Part shown: one piece after another, positions 47,801 to 55,839 of the stretch | Numbering within the stretch: position 1 is the first letter of the stretch | Layout of the letters: the number at the start of each line of letters is the position of its first letter | From: Myroides pelagicus | GTDB lineage: Bacteria; Bacteroidota; Bacteroidia; Flavobacteriales; Flavobacteriaceae | DNA length: 64,000 nt | Assembly (NCBI RefSeq): GCF_009711055.1 | Contig: NZ_WMJY01000004.1 | Span: 62,001 to 126,000, forward strand | Direction: 5' to 3' | Translations under genes and position numbers: made by a program | The notes under the pieces: model-generated | Told to the model about the DNA's origin: nothing | The model's input: the letters and a program-made list of their open reading frames with translations, nothing else | Database searches by the model: none

Positions 47801-47960
47801 CGCCTTGTGTAGGTACTTGCCAAATATCTCCATTGTAGGTGAAGTAGGCTGTTTGTCCATCTGGACTTAAAGAAGGGGAAGATAAAAACTTCGCTTTATC
47901 TTGTCCCCATGCCGTAGTTATTAGCGTAAGTGCTAGTAATGTGATTGTGTTTTTGATCAT
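44802..47960 (-). CDS. Tricorn-like S41 family protease, periplasmic
   Basis: A 1052-residue exported protease. A signal peptide (to about WGQ, residue 20) is followed by WD40-like/PD40 beta-propeller repeats (SPSLSPDGQTAYFTYNGDIWQV, RVSPDGQWIAFTS, SWSWDSKKIYFTT and others, here partly cited) up to about residue 520. Then come a charged Lys-rich linker (about 535-570), a helical domain with the GSSH motif supplying Ser/His, a PDZ domain (VGDELIKVNGIKV) and the S41 core. The nucleophile lies in NEASLSDAEMT (S957 or S959). This order matches archaeal tricorn, whose propellers gate and channel peptides. It probably degrades peptides in the periplasm. A T9SS C-terminal domain is not evident. Confidence 0.9.
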   Translation of the reverse strand: MIKNTITLLALTLITTAWGQDKAKFLSSPSLSPDGQTAYFTYNGDIWQVPTQGGEALRLTALEGEATNPRVSPDGQWIAFTSTQYGNKDVFVMPLTGGKIIQLTYHQANEEMESWSWDSKKIYFTTNAYNNFASFEISRDGGTPTPLFTNYFNYTNGLVTTPNGEYLFTSSMESANQTARKRYKGENNPDILGYNPKTNTFKSHTTYNGKDFNPTVDREGNIYFISDENNGNYNLYTIKDGVKTALTSFDTSIKTPYAAADGSKVIFEKDYELYLYNTASNTSEKLAVNIHTNTAIEKQQAYDIDKNISAFDVAFDDKKIAFVSRGILFVSDIEGKFIQQITDGKERVMEVKWLKDNQTVLFSQTYQGYQNWYKVKTNGTEKPQQITKDHRNNRDLVLNEEGNKAVYISGRDEVRLLDLKTFVSTTLVKDEIWAFQNSAPSFSPDDQYVLFTAKRNFEDDIFIHHIEKRETINLTNTGVAESNPIWSPNGKHIYFTSDRFNPSYPLGAQNPKIYRLALDWYSEPFRSDEYTKLFKEEKTAETDLKKRKKNKQKATDKENKEKSTQKTINVNTVDILDRIELVSDRFGNQRAPIVFKDDNKEYVYYLSNQENGKSALYRKIYEPFEEEKTEKVNDLQVWDIVKKEKNLYALSKGDIYKFSLSKSNAEKIVFKYSFTKNLTDEFNQMYYETWAGVEENFYDENFHGIDWFKTKEDFAKQLPYVTQRGDLRVLLNDMLGELGSSHLGFSTRGNDEKTDYKAITYETGLVFNTNNPYQVDRIVRKSPVFARKTNIQVGDELIKVNGIKVEASKNRDQYFTFPNKQEELALTFNRAGKEHTVKLHPISYNSFKGLLYDEWIYNNKQRVDQLSDNRIVYTYMKNMTTSELDTFLLDMVAQENQKEGVILDLRYNTGGNVHDKVLNFLSQRPYLKWKYREGKYAIQSNFTPSGKPIVLLINEASLSDAEMTAAGFKALKLGTIIGQETYRWIIFTSGKSLVDGSNYRLPAWGTYTLDNQNLEKTGVAPDIYVKNTFLDRLNDKDPQLERAIQEILKVLK

Positions 47961-48066
47961 TAGGGTTTAATTTTTTCTAAACTTAAGAAATAATTTTTTT
48001 ATCCCTAGCATGAATATACTGAATGGTCAAAAACACAAGATGAATTGTTTTTTTGTAACGATTCTT

Positions 48067-48630
48067 TTAAAAAGTGTAAACTTTAGAAGGTGTTATACAA
48101 TAGTCTAAAGGGAAGTCACCTTCGTATATATCCGTAATTTCTGTTTCGGGACAAAAGAAGCTTAATCCTACTTTTATAGTTTCAGGTTTACACTTTGCTA
48201 AAAAGCGATCGTAGAATCCCTTTCCATAACCTATGCGATTTCCTTTTCGGTCATAGGCAAGTAGTGGTACAAATACAACTTCAAGTTGACTTTCTTGGAT
48301 TTGAATTCCATCTATAGGTTCTGGAATGCCGTAGTTATTGAGTTTTAAGCGTGTATTGTCTGTCAATAAATAGTGTGTCAGTTCCCCTGATTCAAAGTCT
48401 GACTTTGAAATGATAATGTTCTTGTCTTTACCTGCTAATACTTGTAACAAGTATTCTGTGTCTATTTCTTTTTTGTTCGCTATTGTTAGAAAAAGATGGT
48501 AGTTAGTCTTTTCCCAAATCGGAAGTTGTAATGCTTGGTTAGCGATGTCTAAGCTAAAGTTGTCTATAGCTTCCTCGGAAAGTTGATCTCTTAGTGTTTT
48601 GTATTTTTTACGTAAGCTAGCTTTGTCCAT
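48067..48630 (-). CDS. 5-formyltetrahydrofolate cyclo-ligase
   Basis: A 187-residue enzyme converting 5-formyl-THF to 5,10-methenyl-THF with ATP. The N-terminal SLRKKYKTLRDQL basic helix and the C-terminal GNRIGYGKGFYDRFL ATP/phosphate motif (about 134-148) are characteristic, with VVFVPLLAYDRKGNRI before it. The length is standard. Its ATG overlaps the last base of the upstream AstE-like stop codon (TAATG), so the two are translationally linked, although no metabolic link is evident. Confidence 0.94.
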   Translation of the reverse strand: MDKASLRKKYKTLRDQLSEEAIDNFSLDIANQALQLPIWEKTNYHLFLTIANKKEIDTEYLLQVLAGKDKNIIISKSDFESGELTHYLLTDNTRLKLNNYGIPEPIDGIQIQESQLEVVFVPLLAYDRKGNRIGYGKGFYDRFLAKCKPETIKVGLSFFCPETEITDIYEGDFPLDYCITPSKVYTF

Positions 48631-49577
48631 TATTTTAATGTTTTTGAAATATGAAAAACAGCATCTCCTTGGAAGGTTATAGGTGCGTCATTTACATTGA
48701 TGATGTATCCACTACACGGTGCCTTGATCGCTACGTTTTCTGCGCCATAAGGGTCTGATATTTCTGCTAAAGTACTGCCTTTTTCTACAAATGTGCCTAT
48801 CTCTACTTGATCGTGTAGCAATCCTGAACGTTTTGATCGTACCCATTGTGAATTAATGATGGTAATCATCTCTTTTTCTTCCTCTTTTACATTGAATTCG
48901 TTTCTTAGCATATCGAATGAACGGAGGAAACGCTTCGTTCCTTCTACCCCCATCGTTGATACTTCTTTGTTAATGTCCATTGACTTCCCTCCTTCAAAAA
49001 GTAACATTTTCACACCTAGTTTTGCACAAGCATTTCTGAATGAACCTGAGATTTGAGCAGAATACAATAAAAAAGGTGGGTGAAATATCTTTGCTAGGTT
49101 TTCTAATTCGTCAATACCTGGAGCGATTCGAAGTTGGGGTGCGTTGAATCTGCTTTGTCCTCCAGCGTGAAAGTCTATAGCATAATCCACATAAGGGATT
49201 ATGTGTTTTAGTAAATGATGAGCAAATCGACCGGCTAATGAGCCTGACTTGCTTCCTGGAAAGACGCGATTCATGTCTCGTCCGTCTGGAAATTCACGGC
49301 TTTGATTGATAAATCCAAATATGTTTATAACTGGAATACAGATGATTGTTCCTCTTTTCGGTATATTGATGCGCTGGTGTACGATTTGTCTGACGATATC
49401 TACCCCGTTGATTTCATCTCCGTGAAGTCCTGCGGATAATAGTACCGTAGGGCCTTCTTGCTTAGCTCTTGATACGATTACAGGGATCTTTAACTTAGTT
49501 GCGGTATGCAGTCTTGCGATTTCTAAGTTGAGTGTTTTTGTTTCACCAGGGTGTATTGTTTCATCTAATATTTTCAT
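48630..49577 (-). CDS. Succinylglutamate desuccinylase/aspartoacylase family protein
   Basis: A 315-residue M14-like zinc carboxypeptidase-fold deacylase. Zinc ligands are H52 and E55 in SAGLHGDEINGV and the His in DYAIDFHAGG; the general-base Glu is in MLLFEGGK. NIFGFINQSREFPDGRDMNRVFPG is the substrate-carboxylate region (partly cited). The C-terminal beta-barrel (about 235-315) resembles a biotinyl/lipoyl domain, as in this subfamily. Arginine succinyltransferase genes are absent, so desuccinylation of succinylglutamate is not supported; the substrate is unknown. A small palindrome TGAAC-GATT-GTTCA lies 42 bp upstream. Confidence 0.85.
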   Translation of the reverse strand: MKILDETIHPGETKTLNLEIARLHTATKLKIPVIVSRAKQEGPTVLLSAGLHGDEINGVDIVRQIVHQRINIPKRGTIICIPVINIFGFINQSREFPDGRDMNRVFPGSKSGSLAGRFAHHLLKHIIPYVDYAIDFHAGGQSRFNAPQLRIAPGIDELENLAKIFHPPFLLYSAQISGSFRNACAKLGVKMLLFEGGKSMDINKEVSTMGVEGTKRFLRSFDMLRNEFNVKEEEKEMITIINSQWVRSKRSGLLHDQVEIGTFVEKGSTLAEISDPYGAENVAIKAPCSGYIINVNDAPITFQGDAVFHISKTLK

Positions 49578-49803
49578 GACAGCAGCATTTTTTAAAAAGT
49601 GAAGATATTAAATCTTTTTGAACGATTGTTCATTGTTTATCGCAAAAGACGTACCTTTTTTCATGACTATTAGCTTTGTTTTTAAATCTGTTAGTTATTG
49701 AAAGTGTGACGTGTGTCATCTGTGTTGTTTTGAACTTGTTGTATTTATTTTGTGGGTTGTTGTTTTTACAAGTAATAGTTTCATTTTTAATGGGTCAGGA
49801 AAC

Positions 49804-49833
49804 TTGAATAGTGAATTAGATAGTTTATTTTTG
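49804..49833 (+). promoter_or_regulatory. Promoter of uvrC
   Basis: TTG (49804-49806), 19 nt, TATTTTTG (49826-49833), a full consensus match. The predicted start site near 49840 lies just before two in-frame ATGs (49846, 49852), so the open frame further upstream (from 49711) is untranslated. Confidence 0.7.
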
Positions 49834-49851
49834 TTTGAATATTATATGATT

Positions 49852-51648
49852 ATGCAGGTTTCACCTTCTTTAGCGATACAAATACAAACATTACCTGACC
49901 AACCAGGGGTTTATCAATATTATGATAAAGACGATAAAATACTCTACGTTGGAAAGGCTAAGAACTTAAAGAAAAGAGTTAGTTCTTATTTTAATAAAGT
50001 ACACGACAATGCCAAGACGAATGTATTGGTCAAAAAAATTGTTACGATTAAACATATCGTTGTACCTACAGAGACTGATGCTTTGTTGCTGGAGAATAAC
50101 TTGATTAAGAAGTTTCAGCCTCGTTATAATGTATTACTTAAAGACGATAAGAGTTATCCTTGGATTTGTATTAAAAAAGAACCTTTTCCACGGGTATTTA
50201 TGACGCGCCGTATGGTGAAAGACGGTTCTGAATATTTTGGTCCATATACCAATATTAAGACAGTTCATACTTTAATTGATCTGATCAAAGAGTTATATCC
50301 TTTGCGTACGTGTACACTTGACTTGACCACGAGCAATATACGCGCTGGTAAGTTTAAGGTTTGTCTCGAATATCACATAAATAACTGTAGTGGACCTTGT
50401 GAGGCTTACGAGACAGAGTTACAGTATGAGCAAAAAATTTTAGCTATTAGAGATATTCTTAAAGGGAACTTTAAGGAGAGTCTAAAAGGGTTTAAAAATT
50501 ATATGATGGAATTGGCCTCAGAGATGGAGTTTGAAGAAGCTCAGAAGATCAAGGAGAAGATAGACTTATTAGAGAACTATCAGGCGAAATCTACCATTGT
50601 AAATTCAAAGATTAGCAATGTTGATGTATTCAGTATTATTTCTGATGAATCTGCTGCTTATGTCAATTTCTTGCAAGTTTCCTATGGTTCTATTATTCGT
50701 TCTCATACTATGGAACTGAAGAAGAAGTTAGACGAGACAGATGTAGAATTGTTAGAATTAGCGATTGTAGAGATGAGAGAGCGTTTTCACTTAAATTCAA
50801 AGGAAATCATTGTACCATTTGAAATAGAAGTGCCCGAAGGGATAAAGGTTACTGTTCCTAAGCTTGGCGATAAGAAACAATTGCTAGAGTTGTCTATTCG
50901 AAATGCAAAGTTTTACCGTGTGGATTTAATGAAACAAATGAAAATTGTTGATCCAGAGCGCCATGTCAATAGGATTATGCAGCAGATGAAGAAGGATTTA
51001 AGGTTGCCGCATGAGCCTCGGTACATTGAGTGTTTTGACAACTCAAATATTCAAGGTACAAATCCTGTATCGGCTTGTGTAGTGTTTCGCGATGGTAAAC
51101 CTAGTAAAAAGGATTATCGACATTTTAATGTCAAAACTGTTGAGGGACCAAATGATTATGACACGATGGAAGAAGTCGTATATCGTCGATATAAGCGACT
51201 TGTAGAAGAGCAAGCCCCATTACCTGATTTAATTATAGTAGATGGTGGAAAAGGACAGTTAGGAGTTGCGCTTAAGAGTTTAGAAAAGCTAGGGTTAAGG
51301 GGAAAGGTTCCTATTATTAGTTTGGCAGAGCGTTTAGAGGATATTTATTTTCCTGGAGATAGTGTGCCAATGTATATAGATAAGCGATCTGAGACGATGA
51401 AAGTGATCATTCAGTTAAGAGATGAAGCTCACCGTTTTGGTTTGACTTTTCATCGCAATCAACGCAGTAAAAATGCTATTACGAGTGTACTCGATACTAT
51501 TCCTGGTATAGGAGAAAAAACAAAATTGTCTTTGATGAATCACTTTAAGTCGGTTAAACGCATTAAAGAAGCTTCATTAGATGATTTAGAAAAAGTTATA
51601 GGAAAAGCTAAATCAAAGATTATAATTGAATATTTTAAATTAAATTAG
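49852..51648 (+). CDS. uvrC: Excinuclease ABC subunit C
   Basis: Makes both incisions in nucleotide excision repair; 598 residues from ATG 49852 (49846 is possible and adds two residues). The GIY-YIG nuclease (PGVYQYYDKDDKILYVGKAKNLKKR, partly cited, about 15-40) carries the 3' incision. The UVR motif that binds UvrB is around EFEEAQKIKEKIDLL. The RNase H-like 5' nuclease has ECFDNSNIQGT and DLIIVDGGKGQL (catalytic Asp residues), and tandem helix-hairpin-helix motifs close the protein (DTIPGIGEKTKLSL). The frame is open to 49711, but the promoter excludes that start. A patatin gene follows 20 bp later. Confidence 0.97.
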   Translation: MQVSPSLAIQIQTLPDQPGVYQYYDKDDKILYVGKAKNLKKRVSSYFNKVHDNAKTNVLVKKIVTIKHIVVPTETDALLLENNLIKKFQPRYNVLLKDDKSYPWICIKKEPFPRVFMTRRMVKDGSEYFGPYTNIKTVHTLIDLIKELYPLRTCTLDLTTSNIRAGKFKVCLEYHINNCSGPCEAYETELQYEQKILAIRDILKGNFKESLKGFKNYMMELASEMEFEEAQKIKEKIDLLENYQAKSTIVNSKISNVDVFSIISDESAAYVNFLQVSYGSIIRSHTMELKKKLDETDVELLELAIVEMRERFHLNSKEIIVPFEIEVPEGIKVTVPKLGDKKQLLELSIRNAKFYRVDLMKQMKIVDPERHVNRIMQQMKKDLRLPHEPRYIECFDNSNIQGTNPVSACVVFRDGKPSKKDYRHFNVKTVEGPNDYDTMEEVVYRRYKRLVEEQAPLPDLIIVDGGKGQLGVALKSLEKLGLRGKVPIISLAERLEDIYFPGDSVPMYIDKRSETMKVIIQLRDEAHRFGLTFHRNQRSKNAITSVLDTIPGIGEKTKLSLMNHFKSVKRIKEASLDDLEKVIGKAKSKIIIEYFKLN

Positions 51649-51667
51649 CGTTAAAAAAGAGTGAATC

Positions 51668-53905
51668 ATGAAAAAACTATATATAACTTTTATTGTGGTA
51701 ATGCTTGTTGCTCTTGGTGTACATGCCCAAGAAAAAGAAGCCTCCGCACAGCGTCCTAAGGTTGGACTTGTTCTGAGTGGAGGGGGGGCAAAAGGACTAG
51801 CGCACATTGGTGTGTTAAAAGTGCTAGAGCGAGAAGGCGTGAAAGTTGACTATGTAGCGGGTACTAGTATGGGGGCTATAGTGGGGGGACTATATTCTTC
51901 AGGTTACACTGCGAATGAATTAGATTCAATTTTCAATTCGATTGAAGTATCTGCTTTAATTAGAGACTATATACCGCGTATTTCGAAGTCATTTTACGAA
52001 AAAAAGAATGATGAAATCTATGCTTTGACGTTGCCTTTCAATGGCTTTAAACTTGGTTTCCCGAAAGCATTATCTAGAGGAATGTATAATTATAATCTCA
52101 TGAATACGTTGTTGGCTCATGTACGTCATGTCAGGGATTTTAATGAATTAGAGATTCCTTTCCTGTGTATAGCTACCGACGTTGAGACCGGGAAAGGGGT
52201 TGTTTTAAATAAAGGATATCTACCTCAAGCAATTTTAGCGAGTGGTGCTTTTCCATCATTATTTGCTCCAGTAGAGATTGATGGACGATACTTAATTGAT
52301 GGTGGGGTAGTGAATAATTATCCATTGCACGAACTGAAAGAGATGGGGGCTGATATCGTTATTGGCGTTGATGTACAAGATGGACTCAAGACAGCTGATG
52401 AGATGCAAGGTGCTCCTGATTTACTCTTACAAATATCGAATTTCTCGACTATTAGACAGATGAATGAAAAAAAGCCATTTACAGATGTTTATATCAAGCC
52501 TGATATTACGGGATATTCTGTTGTGTCTTTTGATTCCGGTGATGTGATCATCAAGCGAGGGGAAGAAGCTGCTGAGAAGGTAATTGATCAGTTGCGCGAA
52601 ATAGGTGGTACACCGAATGTCTCAGAAGAACATTATGTGACCAAGTTTCATGATTCTCTATCCGTTAAAAATATTCATATCAGTGGATTGAGCAAATATA
52701 CCCAGCGTTATATACATGGTAAGTTAGGGTTTAAGCCTTTTCATAAGGTTTCTTATAACCAATTATCAGAAGGTATTACAAAGTTGAACGGTACAGAGAA
52801 CTTTAGTAGTATTTCCTATAAATTTCATGAGAGTGAGACGGGGTCTGGCGATGATATGGAGTTGGATTTAGTCGAAAATCCTATACACCGTTACTTGAAG
52901 TTAGGGTTGCATTACGATGGGTTGTATAAGGCTGCGGCTTTAGTGAATTTGACTCAAAAGAAGCTTTTCATGAAGAGTGATGTGGCTTCTTTTGATTTGG
53001 CACTTGGGGACAATGTACGTTATAATTTCAATTATTTTGTGGATAATGGATTTTACTGGAGTGTTGGAGTAAATTCAAGGTTTAATAAGTTTAGTAAAGA
53101 TTTACCATACGAAATAATCGTTGCTGCAACTGGTGGAGACTTATCAATTACAGACGCACCAAGTAAGTTTAATGTAGAGTATGCCGATTTAGAAAATCAC
53201 ATTTATTTTCAGACTTTTTATCAACAAAAATATCTGTTTAATATCGGTATTGAGCATCGTTATTTAGACATCACAAGTAAGACTCTGAAGATGGATCAGC
53301 CTCGTTTCGACGCAGGTCATTATTTTGGTGGGTTTGCTAATGTGACAATAGATACGTATGACAATAAGTATTTTCCGCGTAATGGTTTTATGTTAAAAGG
53401 AGAGTATAAAAACTTTTTTGCTTCAAGTGACTATAACAAAAATTTTGACAACTTTTCGACGATTACCGGACAGATTGGTTATGCAAAATCAATAACAGAT
53501 AAGTTTTCAATAGATATGAAATCTAGATTAGGTGCTGTAGTAGGACGCTTGCCGAGTTTTGGGTTTGGGTATGCCTTGGGTGGTTTTGGATTTGCAGAAC
53601 GAGATAACATCATTCCTTTTCACGGTTATGATTGGTTAAGTGTAGGAGGGGATTCTTTTATCATGGGAGTCTTAACGTTAGATTATGAAATTTTCAAAAA
53701 GCACCATATTAATATAACTGCTAATTACGCCAATGTTGGTGAAGATATATTTACTCAGGCCAATTGGTTTTCCCGAGTTAAATATTCGGGTTATGCTTTA
53801 GGATATGGAATGCAGACGCTTTTGGGTCCTATTGAAGCTAAGTTTAGTTATTCTCCAGAAACAGGTCGTACGTATAGTATGTTTTCTGTAGGGTTTTGGT
53901 TTTAA
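51668..53905 (+). CDS. Patatin-like phospholipase with C-terminal outer-membrane barrel (PlpD-like)
   Basis: A 745-residue exported lipase fusion. A signal peptide (1-20, GVHAQ) precedes a patatin domain with the oxyanion loop SGGGAKG (37-43), nucleophile S67 in GTSMG, and D211 in LIDGGVVNN, a complete Ser-Asp dyad. A POTRA-like segment (about 325-400, KNIHISGLSKYTQRYI) leads into a BamA-type 16-strand barrel ending SVGFWF, with aromatic C-terminus. This layout matches type Vd autotransporters such as Pseudomonas PlpD, which place the phospholipase outside the cell. It is probably co-transcribed with uvrC (20-bp gap) without a functional link. A terminator follows at 53962. Confidence 0.93.
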   Translation: MKKLYITFIVVMLVALGVHAQEKEASAQRPKVGLVLSGGGAKGLAHIGVLKVLEREGVKVDYVAGTSMGAIVGGLYSSGYTANELDSIFNSIEVSALIRDYIPRISKSFYEKKNDEIYALTLPFNGFKLGFPKALSRGMYNYNLMNTLLAHVRHVRDFNELEIPFLCIATDVETGKGVVLNKGYLPQAILASGAFPSLFAPVEIDGRYLIDGGVVNNYPLHELKEMGADIVIGVDVQDGLKTADEMQGAPDLLLQISNFSTIRQMNEKKPFTDVYIKPDITGYSVVSFDSGDVIIKRGEEAAEKVIDQLREIGGTPNVSEEHYVTKFHDSLSVKNIHISGLSKYTQRYIHGKLGFKPFHKVSYNQLSEGITKLNGTENFSSISYKFHESETGSGDDMELDLVENPIHRYLKLGLHYDGLYKAAALVNLTQKKLFMKSDVASFDLALGDNVRYNFNYFVDNGFYWSVGVNSRFNKFSKDLPYEIIVAATGGDLSITDAPSKFNVEYADLENHIYFQTFYQQKYLFNIGIEHRYLDITSKTLKMDQPRFDAGHYFGGFANVTIDTYDNKYFPRNGFMLKGEYKNFFASSDYNKNFDNFSTITGQIGYAKSITDKFSIDMKSRLGAVVGRLPSFGFGYALGGFGFAERDNIIPFHGYDWLSVGGDSFIMGVLTLDYEIFKKHHINITANYANVGEDIFTQANWFSRVKYSGYALGYGMQTLLGPIEAKFSYSPETGRTYSMFSVGFWF

Positions 53906-53961
53906 TTTGACTTTGTGCTTAAAACGAATAAGTTAAAATATTTTTTATATATTTGAATACG

Positions 53962-53998
53962 AACCGATTAAAACAATATGTTTTTAATCGGTTTTTTT
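53962..53998 (+). terminator. Rho-independent terminator after the patatin gene
   Basis: Stem AACCGATTAAAA / TTTTTAATCGGTT with a short loop and seven T. Confidence 0.87.
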
Positions 53999-54159
53999 AT
54001 TTGATTTGTAAAGCGCTTTGTTGATGAGTCGTAGTTTAAGGAAGGTAAAAGCCATTTTTTGATTACACAGAGGTGTTAGATGTGTTAGATTTTTAGGGTT
54101 CGTAGTTTTGATAATGGTAGAAAATACAGGATAATGAAGTCAATTTTTTTACTCGTTTG

Positions 54160-54253
54160 TTGCCAAGGTTTAGCTATAAGTGCAGTATGCGTGCACTTTA
54201 CTTGCCCAGAAGGGGGTTCTTGGCAAGAAAACTTCAAGCATACTGCACGCATT
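54160..54253 (+). repeat. Dispersed intergenic repeat, copy B
   Basis: Homologous to copy A at 30426. Inverted repeat TTGCCAAG (54160-54167) / CTTGGCAA (54219-54226) interleaves with a second inverted repeat TGCAGTATGC (54181-54190) / GCATACTGCA (54238-54247). The shared core includes CTTGCCCAGAAG. Confidence 0.8.
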
Positions 54254-54394
54254 GGTCAAGGAGCGTAAACTATATTTCACGTTACTATAAGTAAATTAAT
54301 GGAAAGAGTTGAATTGATATTTCCATTAATACGGGTGGTCAGTAAGAGTAGTTGGATTTTTTTTGCAGTAAATAGGTTACTCATTGGTTTGGAA

Positions 54395-54417
54395 GCTATA
54401 CATCTAGTATGCGTGCA
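54395..54417 (+). repeat. Half-copy of the dispersed repeat
   Basis: GCTATA-N5-AGTATGCGTGCA matches 19 of 23 positions of copy B (54173-54195) at the same spacing; the CTTGCCC...CTTGGCAAG half is missing. Confidence 0.55.
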
Positions 54418-54647
54418 TATAAAATGTTTGATTATTTATCATTATTAAGTAAGGTATTTTGTTTATTCGTAAAGAATATTTTGTTTAAAATTTGCATAAT
54501 ATAAATTTATTTCGATATTTGTGACATTATGAAAACAGCGTGGAATGGTTTATTGGCTTATTTAAAATTCCTCATCAAGAGAAATCCTGAATGAGAGAAT
54601 GACTTATTTTATATTATCTATTACCAACCCAAAAAATATAATTAAGT

Positions 54648-55808
54648 ATGCCTTTTTATCATCAATTAGGAAAAATTCCTCCTAAGCGTCACACTATTTT
54701 CCGCAAGGAAAATGGCGATTTGTATTATGAGCAATTATTCGGTACAATTGGGTTTGATGGAATGTCAACCAATATGTATCATGTACATCGACCGACTCAA
54801 GTCAAAAAGATTTTAGGACAATATAGTGTTGCACCGAAAATCGCTAAATCAAATAATATTCAGTCTTATCGCTTTCGCGGTTTTGAAGTTAAGCGTGAAG
54901 CTGACTTTTTAAAAAGCCGTAAGGCTGTGCTGACCAATAATGATTGTACTATTGTGTTGGCTGCTCCAACACAATCAACTACGGATTATTTCTATAAGAA
55001 TACAGATTCAGATGAATTGATTTTTGTTCATCGTGGGACGGGAACGTTACGCACGATGCTGGGCAATTTGAAGTTTCAGTATGGGGATTATCTATTGATA
55101 CCAAGAGGAATTATTTATAAGATCGATTTTGAAACAGAAGATAATCGACTGTTTATCGTAGAATCTAAGAGACCGATGTATACGCCAAAGCGATACCGCA
55201 ATTGGTTTGGACAATTATTAGAGCATTCGCCATTTTGTGAACGCGATATTCGAAGACCTGAACAGCTGGAAACACATGATGAGAAAGGCGACTTTCTGAT
55301 TAAAGTACGTAAGCAAGATGAGATTTTCGATATGATTTATGCTACACATCCTTTTGATGTAGTGGGATATGATGGGTATAATTATCCTTATGCGCTATCT
55401 ATCCATGATTTTGAACCGATTACTGGAAGAATACACCAACCGCCTCCAGTACATCAAACTTTTGAAACAGATGCGTTTGTCGTTTGTTCTTTTGTGCCGC
55501 GACTTTATGACTATCATCCACACGCTATTCCTGCTCCTTATAATCACTCTAATATAGATAGTGATGAGGTGTTGTATTACGTTGATGGAGATTTTATGAG
55601 TCGTAATGATATCGCTGCCGGGCATATATCACTACATCCTGCAGGAATACCACATGGGCCACACCCGGGAGCGGTAGAGCGCTCTATAGGGAAAGTAAGT
55701 ACAGAAGAGTTAGCTGTCATGGTGGATACTTTTAAGCCTTTGTTGGTGACAGAAGAAGCTATGGGAATTGCTGATGAAACGTACTATCAATCTTGGTTAG
55801 ACCACTAG
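54648..55808 (+). CDS. hmgA: Homogentisate 1,2-dioxygenase
   Basis: A 386-residue non-haem iron enzyme opening the ring of homogentisate to maleylacetoacetate in tyrosine degradation. The N-terminus FYHQLGKIPPKRHTIF is diagnostic. The cupin-like C-terminal domain carries the iron site, with HSNIDSDEVLYYVDGD and HPAGIPHGPHPG supplying the His/Glu ligands. It is shorter than the human or Pseudomonas enzyme (about 430-445), as in other Bacteroidota. It is 31 bp upstream of hppD, which makes its substrate. Maleylacetoacetate isomerase and fumarylacetoacetase are not in the window. Confidence 0.95.
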   Translation: MPFYHQLGKIPPKRHTIFRKENGDLYYEQLFGTIGFDGMSTNMYHVHRPTQVKKILGQYSVAPKIAKSNNIQSYRFRGFEVKREADFLKSRKAVLTNNDCTIVLAAPTQSTTDYFYKNTDSDELIFVHRGTGTLRTMLGNLKFQYGDYLLIPRGIIYKIDFETEDNRLFIVESKRPMYTPKRYRNWFGQLLEHSPFCERDIRRPEQLETHDEKGDFLIKVRKQDEIFDMIYATHPFDVVGYDGYNYPYALSIHDFEPITGRIHQPPPVHQTFETDAFVVCSFVPRLYDYHPHAIPAPYNHSNIDSDEVLYYVDGDFMSRNDIAAGHISLHPAGIPHGPHPGAVERSIGKVSTEELAVMVDTFKPLLVTEEAMGIADETYYQSWLDH

Positions 55809-55839
55809 TTCTATACAACAACTTTAAAAACTATAAATT

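Larger units (their letters stand above)
53999..54647. other. Intergenic region upstream of hmgA holding dispersed repeats
   Basis: About 650 bp with no established gene. It carries repeat copy B (54160-54253), a half-copy (54395-54417) and a possible promoter TTTG (54491-54494), 19 nt, GATATTTG (54514-54521). A 21-codon open frame (54529-54594) follows, ending 53 bp before hmgA. It is an unusually long spacer for this compact window. Confidence 0.6.

Noticed and set aside
49619-49632. Palindrome TGAAC-GATT-GTTCA between the AstE-like gene and uvrC
   Set aside because: A single 5-bp-arm palindrome is expected by chance in AT-rich spacers; no second copy or regulator link was seen.
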